From NCBI RefSeq assembly GCF_033097365.1, contig NZ_AP028461.1, forward strand, positions 4,836,001 to 4,900,000: DNA of 64,000 nt, read 5' to 3'. Both the position numbers and the translations under genes were made by a program. Under the pieces are notes generated by a model. The model ran no database searches, was not told the DNA's origin, and worked only from the letters and a program-made list of their open reading frames with translations. The DNA is from Actinoplanes sichuanensis (lineage in GTDB: Bacteria > Actinomycetota > Actinomycetes > Mycobacteriales > Micromonosporaceae). How positions within the stretch are numbered: position 1 is the stretch's first letter; each line of letters starts with the position of its first letter. Below are positions 1 to 9,004 of the stretch, piece after piece.

Positions 1-1
1 G

Positions 2-283
2 ACCCTGCAACACAGTGTCTTCTGGTCCCCGGACCCGGCCGAGCATTCCGCGATCATGCGTTACTGGCACGGCCGGTACGGAGCCGAACCGGTCGTCTGG
101 ACCGACACCACCCTCGAATACGCCGTCGCCCGCCCGCCGACCACCCCGCCCGACGCACTGGCCCTGGCCTGGGAATACCGCCAGTACAACGACGGCGGAT
201 TCGACTACTACCACGCTGACACTCTCACCGAACTGGCCGCCGGTCTGATGAATGCCCCCGTCTGGCGCGTGTGGTGGGACTGA
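2..283 (+). CDS. DUF4253-domain protein, C-terminal part (5' truncated)
   Basis: The frame is open from the first bases of the window and ends in TGA, so only the C-terminal 93 residues are present. The pattern WHGRYGAEPVVW, then a VARPP motif, an ALALAWEY helix and a terminal VWRVWWD matches what I know of the C-terminus of DUF4253 proteins, which typically end in an aromatic FWWD-like motif. Function of the family is unknown; members are often scattered beside other small orphan genes in actinomycetes. No partner gene is visible because the upstream part is outside the window. Confidence 0.7.
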   Translation, partial: TLQHSVFWSPDPAEHSAIMRYWHGRYGAEPVVWTDTTLEYAVARPPTTPPDALALAWEYRQYNDGGFDYYHADTLTELAAGLMNAPVWRVWWD

Positions 284-404
284 TCTGATCGTCCGGACCG
301 TTGCTCCGCCGGTCATCGCTCGACGCCCTCTCGGAACTCCGGCTTCGGAACCGTCTTCGCCCCGGCGGTGTCATTGAGTACACCCACCGGAAGGAGACGG
401 CCGT

Positions 405-1649
405 ATGCCCGCCACACCGCGTCGTGAGCTGATCGTCTGGAGCGAGGCCGGCCCACACGACGAACCATCACCCGACCCGCGAGGGCCGACAGCAGACAGG
501 TGGTACCGGCGAGCCGGCGGTGCCGTCATCGCCACGGTGTTGCTGGCGGCGATCGGCGTTGCGACGACGGATGCGGCAGGCGACAAGCCCAGCCGGAGTG
601 ACGGCGCGGCGCTCGCGCAGGCGATGCCTTCCGACGACGTCGTTGCCGGGGTGGACACCGGCGAGGTGAACGGACCGCATTTCGGCGCCCTGTTCGTCCA
701 GTTCGTCGACCGGGATCACGGGTTCGCGCTGACCTCGACATGCCCGGACGAAAAGCAGCCCTGCTCGTACGGATTGGCCGTCAGCATCGACGGAGGCCGC
801 ACCTACCAGCATCGGAGGGTCCCGTTGGCCGAGGTCCCTCCGCTCGAGGGCTACAGCGCCGACCTGCACGCCGTCACCGCACAGACCGTCGTGATCGAGG
901 ATCGCGGGACATGGTGGGTAAGCCTCGACGCCGGGCGTACATGGCGTTCGGCGCCGAACTCCGTGACGCGAACCGTTACCGCGATTCCAGCGAAGGCGCG
1001 CCTTCACACCCACTGTGCCGACCCGAACTGCGACAGGCGCGAACTGACGGTGATCGACCCGGCGACGGGTATGCGGTTGAAGGTGGGCGACGTACCGCTG
1101 GAGAGCGTTCACGACTCATCGGAATCCACGATCGCCCCCGACGGCACTCGCTGGATCTCCGGCATCGCCCGGGGCGGCGCTCCCGCTCTGGCCATTACGC
1201 GCGACGGTGGCCGTACCTGGTCGGTGTCTCGTCTTCCCAAGCCGGAGAAGCTACTGTCCGGGCCGAAACTCCTGGTAGGCCCCGGGAAGCAGCGGTACGC
1301 GGTGTTCACCGTGCAACGCCACGGCGTCAAGAACGGCTTCGGGCCCCTGTACGCCAGCACGGACGCCGGCCGAACCTGGACCCGGATACGAGACGGCGAA
1401 GAGCAGCCCGCCTCGATCACCGGCGCGATCATCCAGCCGGATGGACAACTGCTGATCGGGACGGAACGGGACGGTCCGATGATCAGCGCCGACGGGGGCC
1501 GCACCTTCACCACCCCCGACACCATGCCCGCTGTCTCCAGTTTCATCGAGCGCGGCGGGATGATCACGGCCATGACGAGCGCCGGCACCTACTGGACATC
1601 GCGGGACGGCGGAGCGACATGGTCACCGATCTCGGTGCCGACCCCGTAG
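405..1649 (+). CDS. Membrane-anchored Asp-box (BNR) beta-propeller protein
   Basis: The start ATG has an AAGGAG ribosome site eight bases upstream. After a charged N-terminal tail of about 35 residues comes one hydrophobic segment (GGAVIATVLLAAIGVAT), so the protein is probably a type II membrane protein or is secreted with an uncleaved anchor. The rest contains six Asp-box repeats of the S/T-x-D-x-G-x-T-W/Y/F kind (SIDGGRTY, SLDAGRTW, TRDGGRTW, STDAGRTW, SADGGRTF, SRDGGATW), typical of sialidase-fold or photosynthesis-stability-factor-like propellers. No sialidase arginine triad can be assigned, so enzymatic activity is not supported; an extracellular binding or scaffold role is more likely. 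It stands alone, with the tRNA-like sequence downstream in opposite orientation. Confidence 0.75.
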   Translation: MPATPRRELIVWSEAGPHDEPSPDPRGPTADRWYRRAGGAVIATVLLAAIGVATTDAAGDKPSRSDGAALAQAMPSDDVVAGVDTGEVNGPHFGALFVQFVDRDHGFALTSTCPDEKQPCSYGLAVSIDGGRTYQHRRVPLAEVPPLEGYSADLHAVTAQTVVIEDRGTWWVSLDAGRTWRSAPNSVTRTVTAIPAKARLHTHCADPNCDRRELTVIDPATGMRLKVGDVPLESVHDSSESTIAPDGTRWISGIARGGAPALAITRDGGRTWSVSRLPKPEKLLSGPKLLVGPGKQRYAVFTVQRHGVKNGFGPLYASTDAGRTWTRIRDGEEQPASITGAIIQPDGQLLIGTERDGPMISADGGRTFTTPDTMPAVSSFIERGGMITAMTSAGTYWTSRDGGATWSPISVPTP

Positions 1650-1702
1650 CCGGAAGCAGCACGAAAGTATGTCGGCCGACGCCGCAGACGGCGTCGGCCG
1701 AG

Positions 1703-1780
1703 TGCCTCGACGGGATTCGAACCCGCGCCTCCGTGTCCCCGAAGGGCGCACGGGATCCTAGGCCCCTAGACGACGAGACT
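1703..1780 (-). tRNA. tRNA-Glu-like gene or pseudo-tRNA with expanded anticodon arm
   Basis: Read on the minus strand, the sequence shows a 7-nt acceptor strand, TC, a D-arm GTCTAG-GGGC-CTAGGA as in actinobacterial tRNA-Glu, and a T-arm CGGGTTCGAATCCCG. The acceptor helix pairs at six of seven positions. The anticodon arm is 23 nt instead of 17: CCGTG/CACGG enclose a second CCC-TTCG-GGG hairpin, leaving no 7-nt anticodon loop. Total length is 78 nt, six above a normal tRNA-Glu. No CCA is encoded. It is therefore either a decayed tRNA or a tRNA-like RNA with a non-decoding role; an anticodon cannot be assigned. Confidence 0.5.
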
Positions 1781-1880
1781 GAGGGAATGTACCGCAGGCG
1801 AAACGGCTCCCTGTGCGCGGCTACGAAAGTCGGCAGCCGACGGGGTCGACTGGCGGTGGAATACCGCCGCCGCCTTTGGA

Positions 1881-2303
1881 CTAGTCCCACCAGAGAGTCA
1901 TGAGTCGTTGTCCTTCGGGTATGGGAATCTCGATGGCGGGCGGGCTGCCCGTCCACCAGTCTGATCCCAATTCCGGCTCGGGGTGGAGCGCGGCAGTGGA
2001 GCGCAGCACCTCGGCCGCGGAGGCACTGGCGACGACGTAGACATGATCACTGAAAGGCCATTCGTCGTCGCCCATGACCTCGCTGATGCCGACCCGTACG
2101 TCGTCGACATCGGGTCGCTCCCGCAGCGCGAGTAGGGTGGCATGGAAATATTCGATCCCTGGATGATCGGCCAGGTTGCAGCCGATCGATCCCAGATCGT
2201 CGTTGCCTTCGAAGAACAACTCCAGGCTGACGACCGACTCCAGCCCCACGCCGGTCTCGCAGCCACTTTGCCGCTGTATCTCCGCCAGCAGGTCTACCAA
2301 CAT
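1881..2303 (-). CDS. Hypothetical protein, 140 aa, ending in WWD
   Basis: ATG start with a G-rich stretch (GGGGG) a few bases upstream. The protein is acidic and soluble, with no signal or membrane segment. It has an N-terminal helix with a SLELFFEGNDDLGSIGCN strand pattern and a central DDVRVGISEVMGDDEWPFSDHVYV segment, and it ends in LMTLWWD. A similar aromatic-Asp C-terminus occurs in the DUF4253 fragment and the 10281-10694 protein of this window, as often in small immunity-like or antitoxin-like actinobacterial orphans. I do not recognise the family. The SRPBCC-like gene lies 27 bp upstream in the same direction, so the two may be cotranscribed. Confidence 0.6.
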   Translation of the reverse strand: MLVDLLAEIQRQSGCETGVGLESVVSLELFFEGNDDLGSIGCNLADHPGIEYFHATLLALRERPDVDDVRVGISEVMGDDEWPFSDHVYVVASASAAEVLRSTAALHPEPELGSDWWTGSPPAIEIPIPEGQRLMTLWWD

Positions 2304-2330
2304 GAATAGCCCCCATCCGGTGCCGGTGGG

Positions 2331-2690
2331 CTACTGCCCGAACGTGTACCGCAGATTCGCATTGATCAGCTCATTGATCCGTTTGCGCATGTGTCCGAGG
2401 TTCGAGGAGTCCGGCAGCGGCTCGACGACGAGCAGAGTCCACCCCAGCCGGGTGCCACCAGTGCCGTCGGCTGCCAGGTCGAACCGGATCTGCGCGTCGG
2501 GCCGCTTCGCCCACAGCGAGGACCAGACGACAGAATTCGGCTGCTCGGCGGCGATCACCCGCGGTGGTTGCTCATCGTTCAAGAGCAGTAGCCATCGACG
2601 GGCCGGGTCGCGGTCCGGTTCGGTCAGCGCTTCGAAGACGACATGGGGCGGTGCCGGCTGGCTTCGCCGCCGACCACCTGCTTCAAGCAC
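2331..2690 (-). CDS. SRPBCC (START/AHSA1-like) protein
   Basis: Starts at GTG. The N-terminal pattern PAPPHVVFEALTEPD followed by RRWLLLL, a central VVWSSLWAKRPDAQIRFDL strand, GTRLGWTLLV and a C-terminal helix GHMRKRINELINANLRYTFG fits the helix-grip SRPBCC fold, which binds hydrophobic ligands. At 119 residues it is slightly shorter than usual (about 140). There is no adjacent ArsR-type regulator that I can identify, although such pairs are common. The gene sits 27 bp upstream of the 140-aa hypothetical and is probably cotranscribed with it. Confidence 0.6.
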   Translation of the reverse strand: MLEAGGRRRSQPAPPHVVFEALTEPDRDPARRWLLLLNDEQPPRVIAAEQPNSVVWSSLWAKRPDAQIRFDLAADGTGGTRLGWTLLVVEPLPDSSNLGHMRKRINELINANLRYTFGQ

Positions 2691-2773
2691 GATTCCAGAC
2701 TAAACGAGCAGGTGTTGCCGACAGGCCGGTCCGGCTCCGGTCAACCGAGCGAGCCGCCCTCAGATGCCACGAT

Positions 2774-2817
2774 CCGCTCGTTGACCCGCGTTCAGCCGCT
2801 CGTTGACCTGCGTCCAG
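2774..2817. repeat. Two tandem 22-bp direct repeats
   Basis: CCGCTCGTTGACC followed by a near-identical tail occurs twice head-to-tail (2774-2795 and 2796-2817), with two mismatches. It lies in the roughly 280-bp gene-free stretch upstream of the SRPBCC gene, where I see nothing else convincing. It could be an operator or a slippage product. Confidence 0.5.
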
Positions 2818-2969
2818 GCGCGAGTGGGTGCCGGCCAGTGCCCGCTCGCGCCGATCAGCGCGCGCCTAGCCTGGGCCCGCTATGCCGCGCATAGAGCCGT
2901 GGCAGGATGATGGAGTGCTGGCCTGGACGCTCGCCCAGCGCATCATCAGCCGGCAGGTCGGCCATTGTC

Positions 2970-4352
2970 TTACAAGGTGATCGACGTGATGGGGTTCTGG
3001 CGTCGTGGTACCTCCCGGTCGACCAGTTCTGAGTTCAGCGCGGAGTCTTTAGCGACACGTCCTTGGAAACCCCACCTGCCCCAGAACGGTCCGATCGATT
3101 TGTCGATGCGGAGGACGGCCCGTGTACGACCTGCGTGGGCCACCACCGCATAATCGACACCCGTCCAGACCCGCGAGCGGGGATTCCATTTCCAAAACAG
3201 TCTGGCGGCGTTGAGCAGTTCGGCATCGCTCATGCCTTCCCGGTAGCCGTAGCCTGTCCGGGTCTCTTGGGCGTCCCCACCCCACTTCGACTCGTCCCAA
3301 GTGTCTTCCTCGTCCGTCCACGGTCCGAGGCTGATCAACATGACGCGACGCCCGTCCGGCGCCGCGGGGGCAGGTTCCTCATCAACAAGAAAACGGTGGT
3401 TCGGGAGGGCTCGCGCGTCTCGCGGAATCACCTGGGCTGCGGCAGGGCTGATCGGCTGATCCTCGGGCAGGAGCAGGCGCACCGCGGGGATGTCCCGGGA
3501 GTTGGCCGACCCGTCTTGCCGGTATCGCACGGCCAGCCCTTCGCCAGTGAGTTCCCGGACGGCTTCCCGCATGAAGCGGAAATCCATGCTGTGAACGGGC
3601 TCGTCGGCGTAGATAGCAGCCCAAAGCCAAAGGTATAAGACGGCGGAGGGAGAAAGGCTGGACCGGTCGATCGTCACCAGCCCTTCCAGAATTTCTCCTT
3701 CCGCCGTTTCGGCGCGTAACGCGGAATCTCGGGTAAGCCGCAGGACGGACGTTGCATTGTCGCGGTCGAAGCTGAACACAGCGGGCCACACTTGTGCGGC
3801 GGCATTGAGGTGCAGGGCCGCGACCAAGTCGCACAGCCATGCAGTGCTGTGTTCGAGTTTGCCGACCAGCACAAAGAACGGCACAGCCCGTAACCGACCT
3901 CGCGAGCTCGCCTCGGCGGCGAGCTTGTCGGAGATCGTGGTGATGCTGTCTTTGGTACTCAGCCGAGTTTTAATCTCCCCGACCGCGGTCAACGCATCGA
4001 TGTTGAGCTGCCTGATCAACGGTGGAATGGATTCCGGGAAGACGCCGACGTCCAGTTGCTTCCTCGTCTCGTCCGTTCCCGCCAGGAGTACGCTCCGCGC
4101 GGTGTAGGTGCCCGGCAGCATCTCGTGAATGATCTTCAGGACGAGGTCTTCGAACAACGCCCCGGCCTCGCCGTGGTGGAACAGCGCACGCGCCTCGGCC
4201 AGTGCGGCCTCGAAGCGAAGATCTCGACTTGCCAGGACGTCCTCGAGATATGCCACGAAGTCCCCCCAGAAGACGCAATGACCGGGCCACCAACCAACAT
4301 AACCGCTTCTTGGCCACCCCGGAGCCAGGCGCTCGAGGCTGTAGTCGGGCAA
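2970..4352 (-). CDS. DUF6602-like protein with putative PD-(D/E)xK nuclease core
   Basis: This 460-residue protein has an N-terminal domain (about 60-250) with a helix ALFHHGEAGALFEDLVLKIIHEMLP, then QLDVGVFP and, about 20 residues on, VGEIKTRLS. A conserved D followed by E-x-K is the pattern of PD-(D/E)xK endonuclease-fold domains, and the arrangement resembles DUF6602. A central helical part (about 250-330) is followed by a C-terminal domain with VMLISLGPWTDEED and AVLRIDKSIGPFWGRWGF, which I cannot name. The chosen TTG start is weak and the true start could lie downstream. The divergent gene at 4531 may share the promoter. A DNA-cleaving or defence role is an inference. Confidence 0.6.
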   Translation of the reverse strand: MPDYSLERLAPGWPRSGYVGWWPGHCVFWGDFVAYLEDVLASRDLRFEAALAEARALFHHGEAGALFEDLVLKIIHEMLPGTYTARSVLLAGTDETRKQLDVGVFPESIPPLIRQLNIDALTAVGEIKTRLSTKDSITTISDKLAAEASSRGRLRAVPFFVLVGKLEHSTAWLCDLVAALHLNAAAQVWPAVFSFDRDNATSVLRLTRDSALRAETAEGEILEGLVTIDRSSLSPSAVLYLWLWAAIYADEPVHSMDFRFMREAVRELTGEGLAVRYRQDGSANSRDIPAVRLLLPEDQPISPAAAQVIPRDARALPNHRFLVDEEPAPAAPDGRRVMLISLGPWTDEEDTWDESKWGGDAQETRTGYGYREGMSDAELLNAARLFWKWNPRSRVWTGVDYAVVAHAGRTRAVLRIDKSIGPFWGRWGFQGRVAKDSALNSELVDREVPRRQNPITSITL

Positions 4353-4530
4353 CAGCCCCGCTGGCGGAGCGTTTATTGGTCGGAGTGGGTGCCGACCGAG
4401 ATCAGCTCAGTCCCAACCTTCGCGTCTAGTTTGGCGATGGCGTGCCGCGCCCTCAGGGTGGTAGACCGGCTTTGGCGCCGATGCTCTTGGCCAGAGGCTG
4501 CAACTCGACACGAACGCAGGGAGACAACCG

Positions 4531-4944
4531 ATGGCTGGCTACGGGCGCAGCGACGAGGAGTGGGACCAGCTAACCTCCGTCGGCTTGGCGTTCCTCGTCG
4601 AACGGGCACGCCTTGAGAACACCACGACGTACACCGAGCTCGATGCCACGCTACGACGGCGGACCGGCATACGCGGATTCGATTTCGACCAGGACAGCGA
4701 ACGTGCCGCTATGGGTCACTTGCTCGGTTTGATCGTGGAGCGTAATCGTCCGACGACCAACCTGCTGATATCGGCCTTGGTTCAGTATTTGAATGCCAAC
4801 GATGCGGGGCCCGGTTTCTATGTCTTGGCGGTCGAGTTGGGCGTGCTCCCGCAGCGGTCGTCTGCAATGGCGAAGCAAGCTTTCTGGATCGGACAGCTCA
4901 ACGCGCTGTATGCCTTCTATAAGGCCAAGCGGTCGGGTGCCTAA
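4531..4944 (+). CDS. Conserved hypothetical protein, 137 aa
   Basis: ATG start preceded by a GGGAG ribosome site. The protein is mostly helical: an N-terminal segment WDQLTSVGLAFLVERARLENTTTYTELDATLRRRTG, a central SERAAMGHLLGLIVERNRP helix, and GPGFYVLAVELGVLPQ near the C-terminus, ending in a helix with AFWIGQLNALYAFYK. No membrane segment. I do not recognise a named family. Because it is divergent from the DUF6602-like gene across a 178-bp spacer, a functional link such as a modulator or partner is possible but unproven. Confidence 0.6.
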   Translation: MAGYGRSDEEWDQLTSVGLAFLVERARLENTTTYTELDATLRRRTGIRGFDFDQDSERAAMGHLLGLIVERNRPTTNLLISALVQYLNANDAGPGFYVLAVELGVLPQRSSAMAKQAFWIGQLNALYAFYKAKRSGA

Positions 4945-5078
4945 CGCTTGGTGATCAGCCGAGGTCAACGCGCTCATCTGCCGCCGATCGGGCGCTGGCG
5001 GTGCCGGATACCGGGCAGGGGTGGCTGATGGTCGGCATCCGAGCAGCGTGTATACAAGTGCCCACGACCCTTCGTCGG

Positions 5079-5324
5079 CTAGCCGACGAACGGCTGATAC
5101 CGGAGCGCCTCGTCAATGACTTCATCGTCAGTAAGTTCGGGCGTGTGCCAAAACAGAAGATCGCTGACTCGCGGATACAGCAGCAGCTTCTCCAACTCGT
5201 CTAGCAGCTCAGCAGCAGCTTCGTCCGGCAACTCTGGGTGCCTGAGGCGTCGGATGAGGTGATGTGCTCGCTGCCGTTGTACGTCATCAAGCGTGCGAGC
5301 CGGCTCTCCCGAGTGGGTGATCAT
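5079..5324 (-). CDS. Colicin/pyocin immunity-like (E9imm) small protein
   Basis: This 81-residue protein has a helical N-terminal half (RQRAHHLIRRLRHPELPDEAAAELLDELEKLL), then PRVSDLLFWHTPELTDDEVIDEALRYQP. The SDLLFW-x-PELT-xx-E pattern matches the core of Colicin_Pyocin immunity proteins (SDLI-Y/F-WP-x-x-ELTxEEIV), which bind and block nuclease-type bacteriocins. No toxin gene lies beside it, so it is an orphan here, as is common for such genes in actinomycetes, where the actual partner is unknown. Confidence 0.65.
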   Translation of the reverse strand: MITHSGEPARTLDDVQRQRAHHLIRRLRHPELPDEAAAELLDELEKLLLYPRVSDLLFWHTPELTDDEVIDEALRYQPFVG

Positions 5325-5497
5325 TCCGGCACGTTAACGAAGGTGTGACGAGAACGCCCTCACATGCCGCAGACAACGCGCGCTGGATCCCGTCTCTGCC
5401 TCTGCCGTAGCGCGCAACAGCCGGAACTCGCTGTAAGCGTCGTTGATGACGCGGCGATTGCTTCGCAGCCACGCTGGTCTGGAGTCGGCGACTACGG

Positions 5498-5836
5498 TCA
5501 CGGCGCAGCGAGCAACCCGATCAAGGCGGTGCCTCCGCCGAGGACCGTGATCAAGCCGGCGCACCATCCGGTCAGGAGACCTGTCCCGAAGTACCGCCCT
5601 CGGTTGTGCAGCAGGACTACTCCCAGCGTCATGCAGACGACGAAGAGCATCAGTTCCAAAGCTCCCGTCAGACAGACCACCATAAAAATCGATTCAGGCC
5701 CGGCGTGGACGGTGAAAGCAAAAAGGCTAGACAACCACGGGCATGCAGCGACGATATGGCCGATGAAAGCACTACCGATGCCGACGGTGACCCGCATCCG
5801 GCGTTCCGAACGGCCTGGTTCTTGATCTGCAATCAC
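5498..5836 (-). CDS. Small membrane protein, three predicted TM segments
   Basis: The 112-residue protein has hydrophobic stretches near residues 18-42, 48-75 and 88-110, separated by short loops; the N-terminus is basic (RSERRMR). The start used is GTG; the internal ATG at MRVTVG (about 5797) is an equally good candidate. I do not recognise a family. Neighbouring genes are unrelated orphans, so no role can be proposed. Confidence 0.5.
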   Translation of the reverse strand: MIADQEPGRSERRMRVTVGIGSAFIGHIVAACPWLSSLFAFTVHAGPESIFMVVCLTGALELMLFVVCMTLGVVLLHNRGRYFGTGLLTGWCAGLITVLGGGTALIGLLAAP

Positions 5837-6047
5837 AGCTTAAGAATGTTGATGGTCTGAAGGGCGCGCCAGTCCATGGCGGCGTCCTTCACGGAAGCTC
5901 CCAAGGTTACGTACACAATCCTCGCATTCCTGCGACGACCTCTCATGTAGCCGCTGTCCGCGCTCGCGTTGGCCGCCGCCATCACGACCGGTGGTCGGCC
6001 GTTACTGGCAGGCGTCTTCTGGTACCGAGAGGAGTGCGTCTCTCGAG

Positions 6048-6344
6048 TCAGTCGCCCACGAACCACAGGTAAAGATGGGAGCCGCTCTCGACTTCCCTAC
6101 TCAGCCTTTCGGCTTCCATCGCGGCGTCTTCTCCGATCACGCTTCGAACATATTGATCGGAGATTTCCCGCCGCAGCCTCTCAGTCTGCCGTGAGTTGAA
6201 GATGGCATCCGCATATGGCAGCAGGCTACTGAGACACGGGAAGATCTCCGGATCCAGCCGCGCTAGCGCGTCGGACCATCGGATGCCATGGGAGCCATGA
6301 GCGACTACCTCACCGCTCTCACTACGTACCTGCATGTCGATCAC
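6048..6344 (-). CDS. Hypothetical protein, 98 aa, with LYLWFVGD C-terminus
   Basis: A soluble, largely helical protein: GIRWSDALARLDPEIFPCLSSLLPYADAIFNSRQTERL, then a charged helix EAERLSREVESG and the terminal SHLYLWFVGD. The same terminal motif (RHLYLWFLGD) ends the remnant at 23248-23379, so the window holds a full copy and a broken copy of one family. Function unknown. The region between this gene and the group II intron (6345-6530) shows no gene. Confidence 0.5.
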   Translation of the reverse strand: MIDMQVRSESGEVVAHGSHGIRWSDALARLDPEIFPCLSSLLPYADAIFNSRQTERLRREISDQYVRSVIGEDAAMEAERLSREVESGSHLYLWFVGD

Positions 6345-7035
6345 TACAACGTCCTCCCGTCGCCCAATTCAGCCTCGCCGGCGACACACTGTCATGCCGT
6401 TGCGACACGAGGTCGCACTTTTGCGAGTGGACTCGCAGTTAGGAGGACCGGCGAGATGTCGGTGGTGTAGTCCCGGGCGCGTGCTCGCTGCCTGGCCCCT
6501 TCCCTGGCGTGCGTCGCTGGTAACGGCGGGGTGCGAAGCCCGGGGGAAAGCCGAAGGATCTCTGTCCCATCGTGGAGGTCACGGGTGAGGGGCAGACCGG
6601 ACGGGTGAATTGCGTGAACCTTCGTTGATGCTCCGTGAATAGTGGCTCCGCGCGATGGGATGTTCGGGCGGGGTGTTGGGACGCGCCGCCCTCGTGGTGG
6701 CAGGCGCTGGCCGGGCACGGCATTCGGTCAGGAGAGCACCGCTGGTCCCCGGAGTAGAGAGGGCACCCACCCCGGTCGTAACTCGTGAGTGTGGAACGTG
6801 GAAACCCCGACGGGGTCCACCCTGCTGTTGGTGGGTGGTAAGTCGACCGTGAGGAAGGCCCAACTCCTCGGCGGGAACAGGATGACCCGAGAAGCGAACG
6901 CCGGTGGCCGAAAGGCGACAGGAAACCGAGAGCCGCATCGCTGGTCCCTTCTATCAGGGGTTCTCGGATAACTGGCCGGATACCGGGCCTGGGTGCCCGG
7001 CCGCGAAAGCGGGCTGACGCGGGTCAGGTGAGCCC

Positions 7036-8836
7036 GTGAAAGTGATGATGACGACGAGGCTGGAACCGAAGGACAAGTTGGACACCGTGGCGGCCGAGGC
7101 TGTGGCGGTGAACGGACCGGAGGGCGTCCCTGACTGGTATGCGATCGATTGGCGTGTCTGTGAGGATCACGTACGGCGTCTGCGTCAGAGGATCTTCACG
7201 GCGTCGCAGGCGCAGGACCACAAGCGGGTCCGGAATCTGCAGAAGTTGATGCTCCGGTCCCGGTCGAACACGCTGTTGGCGGTGCGGCGGGTCACGGAGA
7301 TCAACGCTGGGCGTTTGACGGCGGGCATGGACGGCAGGATCGTCCTCGACGGCCAGGACAAGGCTGCGCTGGCGGACGATGTTCAGCGTCGGCAGCAGCC
7401 CTGGCAAGCCCGGCCGGTCAAACGGGTGTATCTCCCGAAAGCGGACGGCCGACGCCGGCCGCTGGGCATTCCCGTGATCGTCGACCGGGTCATGCAGGCC
7501 CGGGTGACGGCGGCGATGGAGCCGGAATGGGAAGCCCGGTTCGAGCCGAGATCCTATGGGTTTCGGCCCGGCCGCGGCTGCCAGGACGCGATCCAGGCCA
7601 TCTTCGCCACCGTCAAGGGCCGTAATCCGGTCCGGCGGTGGATCCTGGACGCGGACCTGAAAGCGGCGTTCGACCGCATCGACCATCACCATCTACTCGG
7701 CCAGCTCGGCGGGTTCCCGGCCAGGGAACAGGTCGCAGACTGGCTGACAGCGGGGGTGGTCGAGCAGGGCCGGTTCACCCCGACCGAGGAGGGAACTCCG
7801 CAGGGTGGGGTGGTCAGCCCGCTGTTGTTGAACGTCGCACTGCACGGGATGGAACACGCCGCCGGGGTCCGCTACCGCACCGCCGGAAACGACGGCGCGG
7901 CCACGGCCCCGGGCAGCCCGGTCCTGATCAGATACGCCGATGACTTCGTCGCCTTGTGTCGCACCAGAGACGAGGCGATCCAGGTCAAAGCACGGCTGGC
8001 CGCGTGGCTGACACCCCGGGGACTGACCTTCAACGAGGACAAGACCCGCGTGGTCGACCTCGATGAGGGCTTCGACTTCCTCGGGTTCAATGTTCGCCGC
8101 TATCACGGCCTGTTGCTGATCAAACCGAGCAAGACGGCGGTCAGACGGATCCGGAAACGGCTACGCACCGAGGTGCGGGCACTGCGCGGCAGCAACGCCG
8201 CCGCGGTGATCGCCCGGCTCAATCCGATCATCCGGGGCTGGGCGGCCTACTACCGGACGGTGGTGTCCAGCGAGATCTTCAACGCGCTGGATCACTACCT
8301 TTGGAGACTGGTCTACAAATGGGCCAGACACTCCCACCCGAACAAGCCGACGAGCTGGGTCGTCGCCCACTACTTCGGCATGTTCAACAAGTCCAGGCGG
8401 GACCGGTGGGTATTCGGTGACCGCGACAGTGGCGCCTACCTGCAGAAATTCACCTGGACCAGGATCGTGCGGCACCAGCTGGTCCCCGGCACCGCATCGC
8501 CCGACGACGGCACTGACCGACTACTGGCACGCCCGACGGCGACGCCCGAGGACGCAACCCCCGGTCGACCGCACCACCCAGCAGCTGCTCGACGGCCAGC
8601 AGGGCCGGTGCACCCACTGCGGGGACTTCCTCTTGCACGCCGAACGCCCGCCACAAACCCCCGGAGAATGGGAACAGTGGTACGGCGGCCTGCGGAAAGC
8701 GATGGACCACAACGCCATCAGCCTACGACAGGACGGCAGCCGTCACGATCCGCAACTCCGTCTGCTCCACACCTACTGCCATCGCCGGGCAACCAGCAAG
8801 AGGCAGACCAGCAAACTGCACGCCAGCACGCCATAG
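7036..8836 (+). pseudogene. ltrA: Group II intron reverse transcriptase/maturase, frameshifted before HNH domain
   Basis: The first frame encodes an RT: RSYGFRPGRGCQDAIQAI, GTPQGGVVSPLLLN and the catalytic IRYADDFVALC are intact, followed by the maturase X domain (NPIIRGWAAYYRTV, FNALDHYLWRLVYKWARH). At about 8505-8512, after PGTASPDDG, the reading frame fails and the expected continuation ALTDYWHARRRR lies in the +1 frame. That second frame encodes a clear HNH endonuclease domain (CTHCGD ... LLHTYCHRR) and stops at 8836. One inserted or two lost bases explain this. The original frame stays open to 8847 but gives Arg/Pro-rich nonsense. RT and maturase may still work; DNA cleavage by the fused HNH probably does not, unless recoding or a sequencing error is involved. 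Confidence 0.8.
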
Positions 8837-8845
8837 GGCTTGCTT

Positions 8846-8880
8846 GAGCCGGATGCATGGAAATCGTGCACGTCCGGTTC
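8846..8880 (+). ncRNA. Group II intron domain V
   Basis: GAGCCGGATGCATGG-AAAT-CGTGCACGTCCGGTTC forms the hallmark short hairpin of about 34 nt with a GAGCCG ... CGGTTC base helix, i.e. the catalytic domain V. Domain VI follows directly (about 8881-8915). Confidence 0.8.
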
Positions 8881-9004
8881 TGAGGGGGCGGCGGCGCAGC
8901 AATGCGCCGTCGCTACCCGGCCCGGTCGCGCGTTCCGGTCATGCGCACGGGCAGGGCCCGGTCCGGCGCGGATCGGGCAGCTCGACGCATGTAAATCGAG
9001 TAGG

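Larger units (their letters stand above)
6531..8916 (+). mobile_element. Group II intron (retroelement), full length
   Basis: A reverse transcriptase gene is preceded by about 500 nt of G/C-rich non-coding sequence and followed by a typical domain V hairpin (8846-8880) and a domain VI stem with a bulged-A-like AGCAATG loop. The 5' end is placed at GTGCG (6531), the conserved 5' group II motif; another GTGCG at 6509 is an alternative. The 3' end is placed after GCTAC near 8916. Exact ends need an empty-site comparison. The intron sits between orphan genes rather than inside a recognisable coding sequence. Confidence 0.7.

Noticed and set aside
5833..6066. A 77-codon minus-strand frame
   Set aside because: Composition is not protein-like, there is no ribosome site, and it overlaps the neighbouring genes at both ends.
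8512..8847. Continuation of the RT frame to 603 residues as the true C-terminus
   Set aside because: The HNH domain is clearly encoded in the other frame, so the continuation is an out-of-frame tail.
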